Source: Litoribrevibacter euphylliae
GTDB lineage: Bacteria > Pseudomonadota > Gammaproteobacteria > Pseudomonadales > Litoribrevibacteraceae
DNA: 64,000 nt
NCBI RefSeq assembly: GCF_042646085.1
Contig: NZ_JBHRSZ010000006.1
Coordinates: forward strand, 124,001-188,000
Direction of reading: 5' to 3'
Shown: positions 25,588 through 34,516 of the stretch, piece by piece
Layout: the number at the start of each line of letters is the position of its first letter
Position numbering within the stretch: the first letter of the stretch is position 1
The notes under the pieces: generated by a model
Told to the model about the DNA's origin: nothing
Seen by the model: the letters and a program-made list of their open reading frames with translations, nothing else
Databases searched by the model: none
Translations under genes and position numbers: made by a program

Positions 25588-25844
25588 AGAATAAGTGTCT
25601 TGAAATATCGTTCAAGTTTGTGTTGTTATTGGCTTTATTAGGTCTCCGTATTTACCTTTATTTCAATACTAAAAAATACGTTCTAACTCTTCTTTTATTC
25701 TCTTTCTGTAAAAATTAATCAAGTGATTAAATACGATCAATTATACTGCTTAACGTCGAGCTAGACTGAGTCTAAGGTATTACGGTTTTCTGTTCCGGCC
25801 GTAGCCCAACGGCAAGATAATAATAACGTATATAGGCTCTTGAT

Positions 25845-27173
25845 ATGGCAGCTCTTCCCAACCTTCTTAAACGTAAGTGGTCCTTTTTTGTCGTCATTGC
25901 GATCGGCTTTTTAGTTCTTGTGACGGTCGTAAAAAACAAGAAGCCTTTACCGGTCACCGACGTCAGTGAGAAAGCCACGCTGGTGGAAACGCTATCGTTA
26001 AGCGAACGCATGATGGGCGCGCAAATTATCGCCTTTGGTCATGTAAAACCACAAAAAATGTGGCAGGCCATTTCGGAAGTAGAAGGCCGGGTTACCTATA
26101 AGAATCCGTCCTTGGAGCGCGGTAAGTTTATTGATAAAGACACCGTATTGCTGACGTTAGACCCGCTGCACTATGAGCTGCAATTAGCGCAAGCCAAGGC
26201 GGATTTGGATTCCGTTACGTCTGAGCTGGAACGTCTCGATATTGAAGCCAACAATCTTAAGCTGTCGTTGGAGATTGAGCGTAATCAGCTGACCATTGTT
26301 GAGAAGGAAGTGACTCGTAAGAAAAGCTTGTTGTCTCGTAAGCTGACCTCACAGTCGAGCTACGATCAGGAACGTCGGAACTTACTGGTACAGCGTCAGA
26401 AAGTACAGGATTTGGAAAACCAACTAACCTTGGTGCCGTCTCGTAAACTGGTGTTGGAAGCCAGTGAGAAAGTCCAACAAGCACGAGTATCTGATGCCGA
26501 ACGTTTGCTTGAAAAAACCGTTGTAAGAATGCCATTTACCGGGTTGATCGTTGAAGAAAATATCAATGAAGACGAATTGATTTCGCCTAAACAAGTGATG
26601 GTCGTTGCGCACGACTGGAGTGAGATGGAAGTGGAAGCTCAAGTGGGCGTTCACGATATGCGCCGTGCGATGCGAACCGTGCCAAGTGAGATTCAAGTGT
26701 CTTTGCAAACGGCTAATCCAGCCCACTTATTTCCTCAAGCCGAAGTGGTGATGTACACCGCCGGTGAACAAATTTCCTGGCCGGGGCAATTAACACGCAT
26801 CAGTGGTGAAGTGGATCAATCCCGAGGCACTGTAGGTTTAATTGTTGAAGTGGAACAAGATCTTCAACACATGGAAATTCGTAAACGTCCGCCTTTGGTG
26901 GCGGGGATGTTTGTGGAAGTGAGAGTCACGGGCAACGAGCAGCCTTTCTTGGCGGTGCCTGCCAAAGCGGTGCATGACGGGCAGATTTATGTTCGTGATA
27001 AAGACAGCCGATTACGCATTCGCCCTGTGCGTGAGTTGTTTACCAATTCCGGCTGGGTGGCGATAACTTCTGTGTCAGGAGAACATTCAATTAAAGCGGG
27101 AGACGAGGTCATTCTGACTGATTTAATCCCTGTGATTGAAGGTGCTCTGTTAAAAACGTCGCAGGAGGGGTAA
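25845..27173 (+). CDS. RND efflux membrane-fusion (periplasmic adaptor) protein
   Basis: This is the 442-residue HlyD/AcrA-type adaptor that links an inner-membrane RND pump to an outer-membrane channel. It has one N-terminal membrane anchor (SFFVVIAIGFLVLVTVV), a lipoyl half-motif (GRVTYKNPSLERGKFIDKDT) and a long coiled-coil hairpin (about 100-215). The second lipoyl half is RMPFTGLIVEENINEDELIS, followed by beta-barrel and membrane-proximal domains. The pump gene starts three bases after its stop codon. No TolC-type channel gene is adjacent, so a shared one is probably used. Confidence 0.9.
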   Translation: MAALPNLLKRKWSFFVVIAIGFLVLVTVVKNKKPLPVTDVSEKATLVETLSLSERMMGAQIIAFGHVKPQKMWQAISEVEGRVTYKNPSLERGKFIDKDTVLLTLDPLHYELQLAQAKADLDSVTSELERLDIEANNLKLSLEIERNQLTIVEKEVTRKKSLLSRKLTSQSSYDQERRNLLVQRQKVQDLENQLTLVPSRKLVLEASEKVQQARVSDAERLLEKTVVRMPFTGLIVEENINEDELISPKQVMVVAHDWSEMEVEAQVGVHDMRRAMRTVPSEIQVSLQTANPAHLFPQAEVVMYTAGEQISWPGQLTRISGEVDQSRGTVGLIVEVEQDLQHMEIRKRPPLVAGMFVEVRVTGNEQPFLAVPAKAVHDGQIYVRDKDSRLRIRPVRELFTNSGWVAITSVSGEHSIKAGDEVILTDLIPVIEGALLKTSQEG

Positions 27174-27176
27174 GCC

Positions 27177-30100
27177 ATGTTGCGTTATTTAGCGGCCCAC
27201 CCAACGGCGGCCAACCTGATCATGTTGATGCTTATGATGTTAGGCATCATGGCACTGCCAAACATTAAACGTGAAACCTTCCCCGACAGTCGTCCGGTAA
27301 AAGTGGAAACCAAAGTCATCTGGCCGGGTGCTGCACCGGGGGATGTGGAAGAGTCCATCTGTCAGCGCTTGGAAGATGCCGTTTCTGGTATCGCTTTCCT
27401 CAAAGAAAAGCAGTGTGAAGCTTTGGAAGGTTATGGTCGCTTGATTGTTGAGATGGACGACGACGGCGATGAAAACCGCTTTATCAATGACATCAAAACC
27501 GAAGTAGACGCCATTGATGATTTTCCCGATGCCACTGAACGCCCTGTGGTCAGTCAGCAGAATCGTTTCGATCAGGTAGTCAGTATTGCGGTGACGGCGG
27601 ATACCTTCCAAACCCATTTGAAAAGCTATGCGGAAGACTTAAAACGCCGGGTTCAGCGTTTGGACGGCGTGGCACAAGTGACGATGCAAGGTTTCTCCGA
27701 GCGTCAGTTGCGAGTGGAGCTGGCGGTGCCTCTGATGCGTCAATACAACCTCAGTCTTGCGGACATTGCCGCGAAAATTGAGCGTCAGAACATCAAAATG
27801 CCCTTGGGCCAATTGGAAACAACGGATAAAACCTTGTTGTTGAGATACGACGAACAACGGACTTCGGCACAAGAGTTAATGTCGTTAGTGGTGGCGTCGA
27901 ATCAACAAGGGGCGGAAATTCGTCTTGGTGACATTGCTACGGTTAAAGATCAGTTTGAGTTAGACGAAGAGAAGATCTATTTCGATGGGCAGCCGGCGAC
28001 CATCCTTCAAATCAGTAAATCCAAGGCCGACGATGCGCTGGTGGTGTTGGATGAGATTAAACGCTTTCTTGCGCTGGAAGAAGAGCGTAAGCCATCTGGT
28101 GTGAGTCTAACACTCACTCAGGATCGTACTTCGATTGTGACGGATCGCTTGAACATGCTGGTGGAGAATGGCTGGCAGGGCTTCATTTTGGTGGCGTTAA
28201 CGTTGGCCTTATTCTTCCGAATCCGTTTTGCCTTTTGGGTAGCGATGGGCTTGCCGGTGTCTTTCCTGGCGACGCTATACGTTATGTCTTTGTTTGGCAT
28301 CAGCATCAATATGATCACCATGGTGGCCTTGTTGATGGCCATCGGTATTCTGATGGACGACGCCATCGTGATCGCCGAAAGCATCGCCGCCTACGTTCAA
28401 CGACGACGTAACCCATCGTCAACAGAGGATGTCGAGCTGGAAGAAGGCATCGATAAGTCGGTGGTGGATGGCACCATGGAAGGCTTAGGCAAAGTGGGCG
28501 TGGGGGTCTTGTCGTCCTTCTTAACTACCGTCAGTGTCTTTATCGGTTTGGCGTTTATCGAAGGGGAAATCGGTAAGGTTTTAAAGTTCATTCCGATTGT
28601 GCTCTTGGTGACCCTGGCGGTCAGTTTGATTGAAGCTTTCCTCGTGTTGCCTGGGCATCTATTGCATTCGTTGAAAGCGCACCCTGAAGAGGAAGAGCAT
28701 TCCGGACTGTTCGCCTTTAAAGATCGCTTTAATGAGCGCTTTGAAAGGTTCCGGGAAACAACGCTTGTCAATGTTGTGGAATTCTTGGTGAACTGGCGTT
28801 ATGCCTTTGTGGGCGGTGTCATTGGCCTCTTGTTCATTACCTTCGCGCTGCCAGCGGGTGGGTTGTTGCGATTCTCCCCGTTTCCCGATTTGGATGGTGA
28901 TTTGGTGGAAGCACGAGTGTTACTGCCGCAAGGCACACCGTTACGAGATACCGAAGCGGTGGTTGCCAAGATCGTTGCTCAAGCCGAAAAAATGAATCAA
29001 GCGTTAACACCAGAACAGCCGGATCAACAATCGTTGGTGGAGCACATTACGGTTCAATACAACTACAACCCGGATGCTTTTGAGCAAGGCACGCACATTG
29101 CGACGGTGAAACTGGATTTACTGTCTGCAGAAGAACGCACTACTAACATCAATGAGTTTACCTCGGCTTGGCGAGAGGGGGTTGGTGAAGTACCTGGGGT
29201 GATTGCCTTGCAGTTCAAACAGCCAACCATTGGTCCGGCGGGTCGAGCCATTGAGATTCGTCTGAAACATGATGATTTAGAGGTGCTGACGAAAGCGTCT
29301 TGGCAGTTACAGAGTTATTTAAGTCATTTTGATGGTGTAAATGATTTGATGGACGATCTTCGTCCGGGGAAAGAAGAAATTAATGTTCGTATTCGACCGG
29401 GAGCCAACAGCTACGGAGTAGACAGCTTTACCGTGGCGTCACAATTACGTTCCGCGTTCCAAGGTTCGACCGCCGATGAAGTACAAGTAGGTTATGAAAC
29501 ACTGGAAGTGGACGTTCGTCTCTCCAAGATAGATCGCAGTTTATTAACCCGATTCGATAACTTCCCAATCGTATTGCCGGATGGCAGTCAGATCCCGTTG
29601 GCGACGGTGGCTGAAATCAGTTATGAGCGTAATTTTGCACGAATCAATCGTTACGAAGGACTACGCACTGTGACGGTATTGGGTGATGTCGATACTGAAA
29701 TTACTAACGCTGCTGCGATCTTGGCCGAATCTCAAGCGGACTACTTTGATCAATTAGAAGCAGATTTCCCTGGCTTGAAAGTCGCTTTGGAAGGTCAGTC
29801 GGCCAACAGTGCAGAAACGGCTAAATCCATGGTGCGTGCGTTTGTGGTGGGGCTGTTTGCGGTGTACATCATTCTTAGTTTCCAATTTAAGAGTTACATC
29901 GAACCTGTGATGGTGATGTTAGCGATTCCACTGGCTTTAATCGGTGTGTTCTGGAGCCACTTATTGATGGGCTATGAACTGACCATGCCGAGTATGGTGG
30001 GCTTCATTTCACTGGCCGGAATCGTGGTGAATAACTCGATCTTGCTGGTGCAGTATGTGAAGTGGCATGTGGAAGAAGGCTACGATGTTCATCACGCAGC

Positions 30101-30332
30101 TGTGATGGCCAGTAAAGAACGCTTCCGAGCGGTGTTCCTGACCTCAGTCACTACCATGGCCGGTTTGCTGCCGCTGATGTTCGAAACCAGTTTACAGGCG
30201 CAGATTTTGATCCCGCTGGTTCTCTCTATCGTGGGCGGTGTGTTTGCCACCACATTGCTGGTGCTGTTTGTGATCCCATGCTTGTATTGCATCATGGATG
30301 ATCTGGGATGGATTGGGGAAGGGTCAAAGTAA
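27177..30332 (+). CDS. RND family efflux pump (inner-membrane transporter)
   Basis: The 1051-residue RND transporter has 12 predicted membrane helices and two large periplasmic loops. It starts MLRYLAAHPTAANLIMLMLM behind GGAGG. The fourth helix carries the proton-relay aspartates in MAIGILMDDAIVIAES, as in AcrB-type HAE pumps. The second half has GFISLAGIVVNNSILLVQYV. The sequence is closer to the uncharacterised HAE2-like group with short N-termini than to AcrB. It is co-operonic with the adaptor. Export of hydrophobic or lipid-like compounds is likely; the substrate is unknown. Confidence 0.93.
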   Translation: MLRYLAAHPTAANLIMLMLMMLGIMALPNIKRETFPDSRPVKVETKVIWPGAAPGDVEESICQRLEDAVSGIAFLKEKQCEALEGYGRLIVEMDDDGDENRFINDIKTEVDAIDDFPDATERPVVSQQNRFDQVVSIAVTADTFQTHLKSYAEDLKRRVQRLDGVAQVTMQGFSERQLRVELAVPLMRQYNLSLADIAAKIERQNIKMPLGQLETTDKTLLLRYDEQRTSAQELMSLVVASNQQGAEIRLGDIATVKDQFELDEEKIYFDGQPATILQISKSKADDALVVLDEIKRFLALEEERKPSGVSLTLTQDRTSIVTDRLNMLVENGWQGFILVALTLALFFRIRFAFWVAMGLPVSFLATLYVMSLFGISINMITMVALLMAIGILMDDAIVIAESIAAYVQRRRNPSSTEDVELEEGIDKSVVDGTMEGLGKVGVGVLSSFLTTVSVFIGLAFIEGEIGKVLKFIPIVLLVTLAVSLIEAFLVLPGHLLHSLKAHPEEEEHSGLFAFKDRFNERFERFRETTLVNVVEFLVNWRYAFVGGVIGLLFITFALPAGGLLRFSPFPDLDGDLVEARVLLPQGTPLRDTEAVVAKIVAQAEKMNQALTPEQPDQQSLVEHITVQYNYNPDAFEQGTHIATVKLDLLSAEERTTNINEFTSAWREGVGEVPGVIALQFKQPTIGPAGRAIEIRLKHDDLEVLTKASWQLQSYLSHFDGVNDLMDDLRPGKEEINVRIRPGANSYGVDSFTVASQLRSAFQGSTADEVQVGYETLEVDVRLSKIDRSLLTRFDNFPIVLPDGSQIPLATVAEISYERNFARINRYEGLRTVTVLGDVDTEITNAAAILAESQADYFDQLEADFPGLKVALEGQSANSAETAKSMVRAFVVGLFAVYIILSFQFKSYIEPVMVMLAIPLALIGVFWSHLLMGYELTMPSMVGFISLAGIVVNNSILLVQYVKWHVEEGYDVHHAAVMASKERFRAVFLTSVTTMAGLLPLMFETSLQAQILIPLVLSIVGGVFATTLLVLFVIPCLYCIMDDLGWIGEGSK

Positions 30333-30415
30333 GGATGAACTTATTGATTCATAAATATGCCGGATAGCCCTTATTGATGCTGTTATGTAGTGTCTATTGA
30401 TTAGTTTGAATTAAA

Positions 30416-30445
30416 TAGACGACATACGTCATTGGCGTATATAAT
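30416..30445 (+). promoter_or_regulatory. higBA promoter with overlapping dyad
   Basis: A perfect TATAAT -10 box lies at 30440-30445. The inverted repeat ATACG-N7-CGTAT (30424-30428 and 30436-30440) overlaps it, as expected for an autorepressor (HigA) operator. Transcription would start within a few bases of the toxin start, giving an almost leaderless message. Confidence 0.55.
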
Positions 30446-30455
30446 GGCACTTTTA

Positions 30456-30770
30456 ATGGTTATCATTGAAACACCTATTTTCACAAAGCTCATTAAAGAA
30501 CTGATGAGTGATAATGAATATAAAGCTTTACAGGAAGCATTAGTTTGCAGGCCGGATCTAGGCGAGATTATTCAAGGTTCTGGAGGGCTACGAAAAGTTC
30601 GGTGGCGACTTGAGGGGCGAGGTAAGCAGGGCGGCGTTCGGGCTATTTACTATTGGGTTGTGGACAACGATCAGCTTCGCATGCTCTATGTGTACCCGAA
30701 AAGCCAGAAAAGTGATCTCACCCAAGAACAGTTGAAACAATTAAGAGTTATTGTTGAGAGGTGGCAGTGA
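30456..30770 (+). CDS. higB: HigB-like RelE-family toxin
   Basis: This protein has about 104 residues from ATG 30456 (108 from ATG 30444; no clear ribosome site for either). It has the RelE/HigB core: VIIETPIFTKLIKELMSD, LRKVRWRLEGRGKQGGVRAI, then YYWVVDNDQLRMLYVYPKSQ and a C-terminal helix. Such toxins are ribosome-dependent mRNA endonucleases. The toxin gene precedes the antitoxin gene, and they overlap by one base (TGATG), as is usual in higBA loci. The subfamily is the HigB-2/RelE-like one that starts with an ETPIFTK motif. Confidence 0.85.
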   Translation: MVIIETPIFTKLIKELMSDNEYKALQEALVCRPDLGEIIQGSGGLRKVRWRLEGRGKQGGVRAIYYWVVDNDQLRMLYVYPKSQKSDLTQEQLKQLRVIVERWQ

Positions 30771-31060
30771 TGGAACAAGACATGTTTGATGAACTTATGG
30801 CCAGCATCCAACAGATGGACGACATTGTCCAGGGGAAAGACAAAGCAAGCCGTGCTTTCGATTTTCCTGATCCTGAAGTTAAAGCCATTCGAGAGAAACT
30901 AGGAGTTCCGCAAGAAAAGTTTGCCTTACTCTTAGGTGTATCAAAACGAACTGTGGAAAACTGGGAGCAGGGGCGTCGTCATCCTACAGGCGCTGCACGC
31001 TCATTGCTTCGTCTTGTCGAAGCAGATCCTCAATATGCTTTGAAAGTCCTCCATGGCTAA
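30770..31060 (+). CDS. higA: HigA-like Xre antitoxin
   Basis: This 96-residue antitoxin has an N-terminal toxin-binding stretch and a C-terminal Xre-type helix-turn-helix (VKAIREKLGVPQEKFALLLG, SKRTVENWEQGRRHP). It starts inside the toxin stop codon, so the two are translationally coupled. It should neutralise the upstream HigB and repress the promoter at about 30420-30445. The fold and gene order are clear; cognate binding is inferred. Confidence 0.88.
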   Translation: MEQDMFDELMASIQQMDDIVQGKDKASRAFDFPDPEVKAIREKLGVPQEKFALLLGVSKRTVENWEQGRRHPTGAARSLLRLVEADPQYALKVLHG

Positions 31061-31081
31061 GACGGGCTATTTCCTTCACGC

Positions 31082-31113
31082 AAAAAAGCAGGGCGAGATA
31101 CCCCTCGTCCTGC
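31082..31113 (-). terminator. Terminator of the small cysteine-rich gene (minus strand)
   Basis: A 10-bp stem GCAGGGCGAG/CTCGTCCTGC with one wobble; on the minus strand it is followed by six T. It lies 41 bp after the small minus-strand gene and converges on higA. Confidence 0.8.
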
Positions 31114-31154
31114 AAAACCACTAACTAAACCTTTAAAGAGAAACCAATTCAGAG

Positions 31155-31253
31155 TCAGCTTTTCGATGCTTTCTCTGCGTCTTTGGCTTTATCTTCAGTT
31201 TGATCTTGTGCTGGCTTTTGTTCTTCGCCACCACAGCTACCGCAGCAACCCAT
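31155..31253 (-). CDS. 32-residue CCGSCGGE small protein
   Basis: This very short frame starts at ATG 31253, about eight bases after GAGGA, and ends at TGA 31155-31157. The product begins MGCCGSCGGEEQKPAQDQ and continues as a lysine/glutamate-rich tail. The CC-x2-C motif suggests metal or redox binding. I recall similar tiny MGCCGSCGG proteins from marine gammaproteobacteria, but none has a function known to me. A good ribosome site, a dedicated terminator and coherent composition make a real gene likely. Confidence 0.7.
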   Translation of the reverse strand: MGCCGSCGGEEQKPAQDQTEDKAKDAEKASKS

Positions 31254-31343
31254 AGTGTTTTCCTCTGTTGTTTGACGACGAAGAGAATAATACTTGAGTG
31301 TTTTACTTGGGTAATTGATATAGATCAGAAAACTGAGTCGGCC

Positions 31344-31952
31344 TTATTCATAACGTGTAATGCTGGTGTAATTTGCTATGGCTTGGTTGCTAATTGCAGA
31401 AGATGGTGAAGAGAAATAGGTGGCTCCTTGTTGAAAGGCGGCTTTCATTTCCGGGTTGTCCATCGTATTTAAGTTCTGTTGGTATTCCTGCACAAACCAG
31501 TCAGGCACTTCTTGTGAATTCATTACAATCTGGTGTGCGTTCAATGCAGTTCGGCTTCCTGCCATCGAATCGGGTCCATATCGTTCAAGGTTCTCTTTGA
31601 AGCCTGCCTGCATGGCTTCGGCTGCGTTTATAAGTGCTTCTTCTGAGACTTCGAGCCCTTTTGCAGTCCAACCCGCGACCGTGTTTTGTCCTAATGCAGC
31701 TAAACCAAACTGAAGTTTGCCTTCGCGGGTGCTTAGGTCAATTAAGGTTCCTGCTGCTTGAGATGTGCTAACAGGTTCTGCTTTTTGGCCAGATTGCGAT
31801 TTCGCGATTTCACTGATGTGGACAGTGTCTGCTGTTTGATTGGAAGATGCAGACGGCACAAGATTGCCACTGCTTGGAATTGATTGTGACCGTGTTTTAA
31901 CCAGGTTCGACCCATTTGCTGAGTGAATCTGGCCTGTAGATCCTTCTATCAT
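31344..31952 (-). CDS. Hypothetical protein with low-complexity N-terminus
   Basis: The 202-residue protein is free of signal peptide and membrane segments. The first 70 residues are Ser/Gln/Thr-rich and contain DTVHISEIAKSQSGQ, a pattern seen in flagellar anti-sigma and related disordered proteins. Residues 75-190 are helical with alanine-rich segments (SEEALINAAEAMQAGF). It stands alone between convergent and co-directional genes. No function assigned. Confidence 0.6.
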   Translation of the reverse strand: MIEGSTGQIHSANGSNLVKTRSQSIPSSGNLVPSASSNQTADTVHISEIAKSQSGQKAEPVSTSQAAGTLIDLSTREGKLQFGLAALGQNTVAGWTAKGLEVSEEALINAAEAMQAGFKENLERYGPDSMAGSRTALNAHQIVMNSQEVPDWFVQEYQQNLNTMDNPEMKAAFQQGATYFSSPSSAISNQAIANYTSITRYE

Positions 31953-32102
31953 GCGGGTTATCCTACTCTTTAGCTGATGTTGAGTGTGTAACTAACGTCT
32001 GCTCGTTGCTCGTCTGAGTAGTGCAAAGCAATATGAGTACCAATGAGTTTGTACGAGCAAAGTAAACAGCAACCAGAGTAGGATTCCCTCTTTTTTAACT
32101 AA

Positions 32103-34211
32103 TTAACTAACCGTCAGAGTGTCACGTCCTGATGTACTGGATTTCTTATTGATGATATTCAAGGTGATTCTGACTGCGATAACCAACAAGTGCGCGATGA
32201 ATAAAGCTAAGGTAATGCGGTACAGTACCCATAACATCGCGGCGTGTTCCATGACGTCATCGGTGAGAGTGGAATCCACACGAATGACGGTTTGACCTTC
32301 TAGTTCTTCGATGTCAGTCACTCGGCCAGTTAATTCAAAGCTTTGTAACTCCTGATAGGTTGAGAGTACGCGATCAATGCTTCGTTGACTTATAGATCGT
32401 GTTAGGCCTGTGATGTAATGCCCTGCATCAAGCAGTGCTTCTGATCGACGTTCTGGTTCAATCAGCCATCTGGCTTCCACACGATTGATGGTGTTGACCA
32501 GGTCTGTGTAGACCAATTTACGCAAATCTTTGTGGAAACTGTTAAGGGCGTTTCGATAGCCAGGAATGTCTGATCTGACCACATACTCGGCGCGTTTGTC
32601 TTTCGAGTCGGCCGTCATCATTGCTGTCCAGCACTCTTTATCTTTGCAGTCGGTGATGTTCATTTTTTCTTTCCACAAAGCGACCAACTCGGATTTAAGC
32701 GTCTCGCAGTGTTCACTGAGATCACACACAGGTTCTATGGTGTGAGCAATCATCTGCGCATTGGCGTTGGTGAGTTTAAAGATATCTTCACGTTGGGCGA
32801 TTTGCTTTTGTGCCATGGTGAGTTGGATGCTGGCCATCATATAGGCGGTTTGATGAATCAGCGGGAAGGTTTTTTCTTCGCCGCCTTCTGCGAAGTAACT
32901 CAGAACTCTTTGGTTGTTAGGGTCACTTAACGTCAGCGAAGAAGGTGTTTCAACAAAACCAAAGCGCTCACAAAATAGATCGCTAGACCAACGATCCGTA
33001 TCGATATAACAAGCTCGTGAACCGTTGAGCGAGAGTTTATCGCCAACCTGTAAGTTGCTATGGATGAATTGATTCGGTGTCGTCATGTGATGCTGGGGCT
33101 TATCATTTAATAGATAGTAAACGCCCATTTCACCAAGGTTTGGATTATCGCCTTCCTGCACGGCTGATAGCATGAACAGCACTACGCCCAAACATAACGC
33201 GGTCGATACATGCTTAGCATAACGGTAGAGGGGTGTTTGTTGTGCATCCGCTTCAACGGATCGACCGTCGGCGATAGAAAGGATGTTATCGTGGCCAACG
33301 CAAATCTCGAAGTCGATGGGTTCGCTGGGCTCACCCTCTTTTCTGAAGTGCATAGTGAAATCTTCTAGCCAGGCTTCAGGCACTGTATAGGATAGCATAC
33401 GTTCACCGGCCTCGTAGTCCTTAAAGTAAAGCTGTAAATCCTTTTGGTGTTCCTGAGTAAGAAAACCGTGTATTCGACCTCGGACTTTGGCAATGGTGTG
33501 GGTTCCTGCTGCTTGTTTGGGGTATCGGAAAAACAAGAAATAAAACATCAGTAAGCAGGGTACCAGGGCCATTATTGTGGCTGTTGGCCCCAAGAACGTA
33601 CTGATCAAAACCAGTGCTAGTACCATCAACGGAATCAAAAAGAAAAAGCGCATCCCGATTTGGCTGCCTTCAATGGCTTTTACTTCGTTCAATGTGGCGG
33701 GACGAGTGTAGAGAACTTCCAACCCTAGCGCGTCGATGTTTCCTCGTTCGCCTGAGATCAATTTATCCAAGCCTTCCGATACAGCTTGAGAATCCTTACT
33801 GTTTTCTACCACATCATACTGGTCATTAAGACGAAGGATATACAGCTCATCGTGAGTCCACGCCACTTCTGCGTGGTTATTCTCGGTTTGAATAAACGGG
33901 ATGGCGTTAATCGGTAGATTGACTCGATAACCGTCAATGGTGGCGTAGGTACTCTCTGCGTTATTGAACTCCATGTGCACATAGTCAAATTGCCCTTCAA
34001 TGGTGTAGACGTCATCGACATCGAGTGCTTCATTGAATAGGTGTGAGATGGCGGAACGTTCTTCGTCGGTGATCTTTCGAACCGGTTGTTCTGTGAAGCG
34101 CAGGGAATTTGATCGATTGGTTGCTTTGTTTCGTCCCCAATAAAACGATGCCGCAGCAATCAACATTAAAATGGCAATCGCCAATTGCGCGAAAAATATA
34201 AATGCATTCAT
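32103..34211 (-). CDS. IgaA/UmoB-like polytopic membrane protein
   Basis: This 702-residue membrane protein has helices at about 5-24, 187-207, 209-230, 334-352 and 660-690, the same layout and length as enterobacterial IgaA/YrfF/UmoB. Local similarities fit as well. KITDEERSAISHLF follows the first helix (KLTPEERSAV in E. coli), and a cytoplasmic KVRGRIHGFLTQ lies after helix 3. A periplasmic LQVGDKLSLNGSRACYIDT contains the conserved cysteine (VGDTLRISGTGMCNI in E. coli). Enterobacterial IgaA represses the Rcs envelope-stress phosphorelay. No rcs gene is in this window, so the partner here is unknown. Assignment rests on remembered family sequences. Confidence 0.72.
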   Translation of the reverse strand: MNAFIFFAQLAIAILMLIAAASFYWGRNKATNRSNSLRFTEQPVRKITDEERSAISHLFNEALDVDDVYTIEGQFDYVHMEFNNAESTYATIDGYRVNLPINAIPFIQTENNHAEVAWTHDELYILRLNDQYDVVENSKDSQAVSEGLDKLISGERGNIDALGLEVLYTRPATLNEVKAIEGSQIGMRFFFLIPLMVLALVLISTFLGPTATIMALVPCLLMFYFLFFRYPKQAAGTHTIAKVRGRIHGFLTQEHQKDLQLYFKDYEAGERMLSYTVPEAWLEDFTMHFRKEGEPSEPIDFEICVGHDNILSIADGRSVEADAQQTPLYRYAKHVSTALCLGVVLFMLSAVQEGDNPNLGEMGVYYLLNDKPQHHMTTPNQFIHSNLQVGDKLSLNGSRACYIDTDRWSSDLFCERFGFVETPSSLTLSDPNNQRVLSYFAEGGEEKTFPLIHQTAYMMASIQLTMAQKQIAQREDIFKLTNANAQMIAHTIEPVCDLSEHCETLKSELVALWKEKMNITDCKDKECWTAMMTADSKDKRAEYVVRSDIPGYRNALNSFHKDLRKLVYTDLVNTINRVEARWLIEPERRSEALLDAGHYITGLTRSISQRSIDRVLSTYQELQSFELTGRVTDIEELEGQTVIRVDSTLTDDVMEHAAMLWVLYRITLALFIAHLLVIAVRITLNIINKKSSTSGRDTLTVS

Positions 34212-34516
34212 AGAATGGTAACTTTCCTTAGTTGGTGAAGGATGCGTCTTTGATCCCTAGATTATTCCTTAAATCATAAAACAAGACTTTTTAGTCAAGA
34301 TTTACTGATAGATTGCATAATAAGAGCACACATAGGATTTACAACTAAAACGAAAGAAAACAGAGAAAAAACGACGATCAAACCACAGACGTATTACAAA
34401 ACTGTCGTGGGATTACCTTCAATTTGCACTTCAATTCCAGTACAGTGCGGGCCGTTTTAATTACGGTTCGTGGCCAGACTGGCCGTCCTTCGGTTTAACG
34501 ATTAAGTGAGTTCGTT
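34212..34516. other. Divergent gap with a palindrome upstream of the acyltransferase
   Basis: This 305-bp gene-free AT-rich gap contains a perfect dyad GGCCAG-A-CTGGCC at 34472-34484 and a smaller one, CCGT-N7-ACGG, at 34452-34466. Both are just before the acyltransferase gene and may be operators. No coding frame is seen. Confidence 0.45.
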
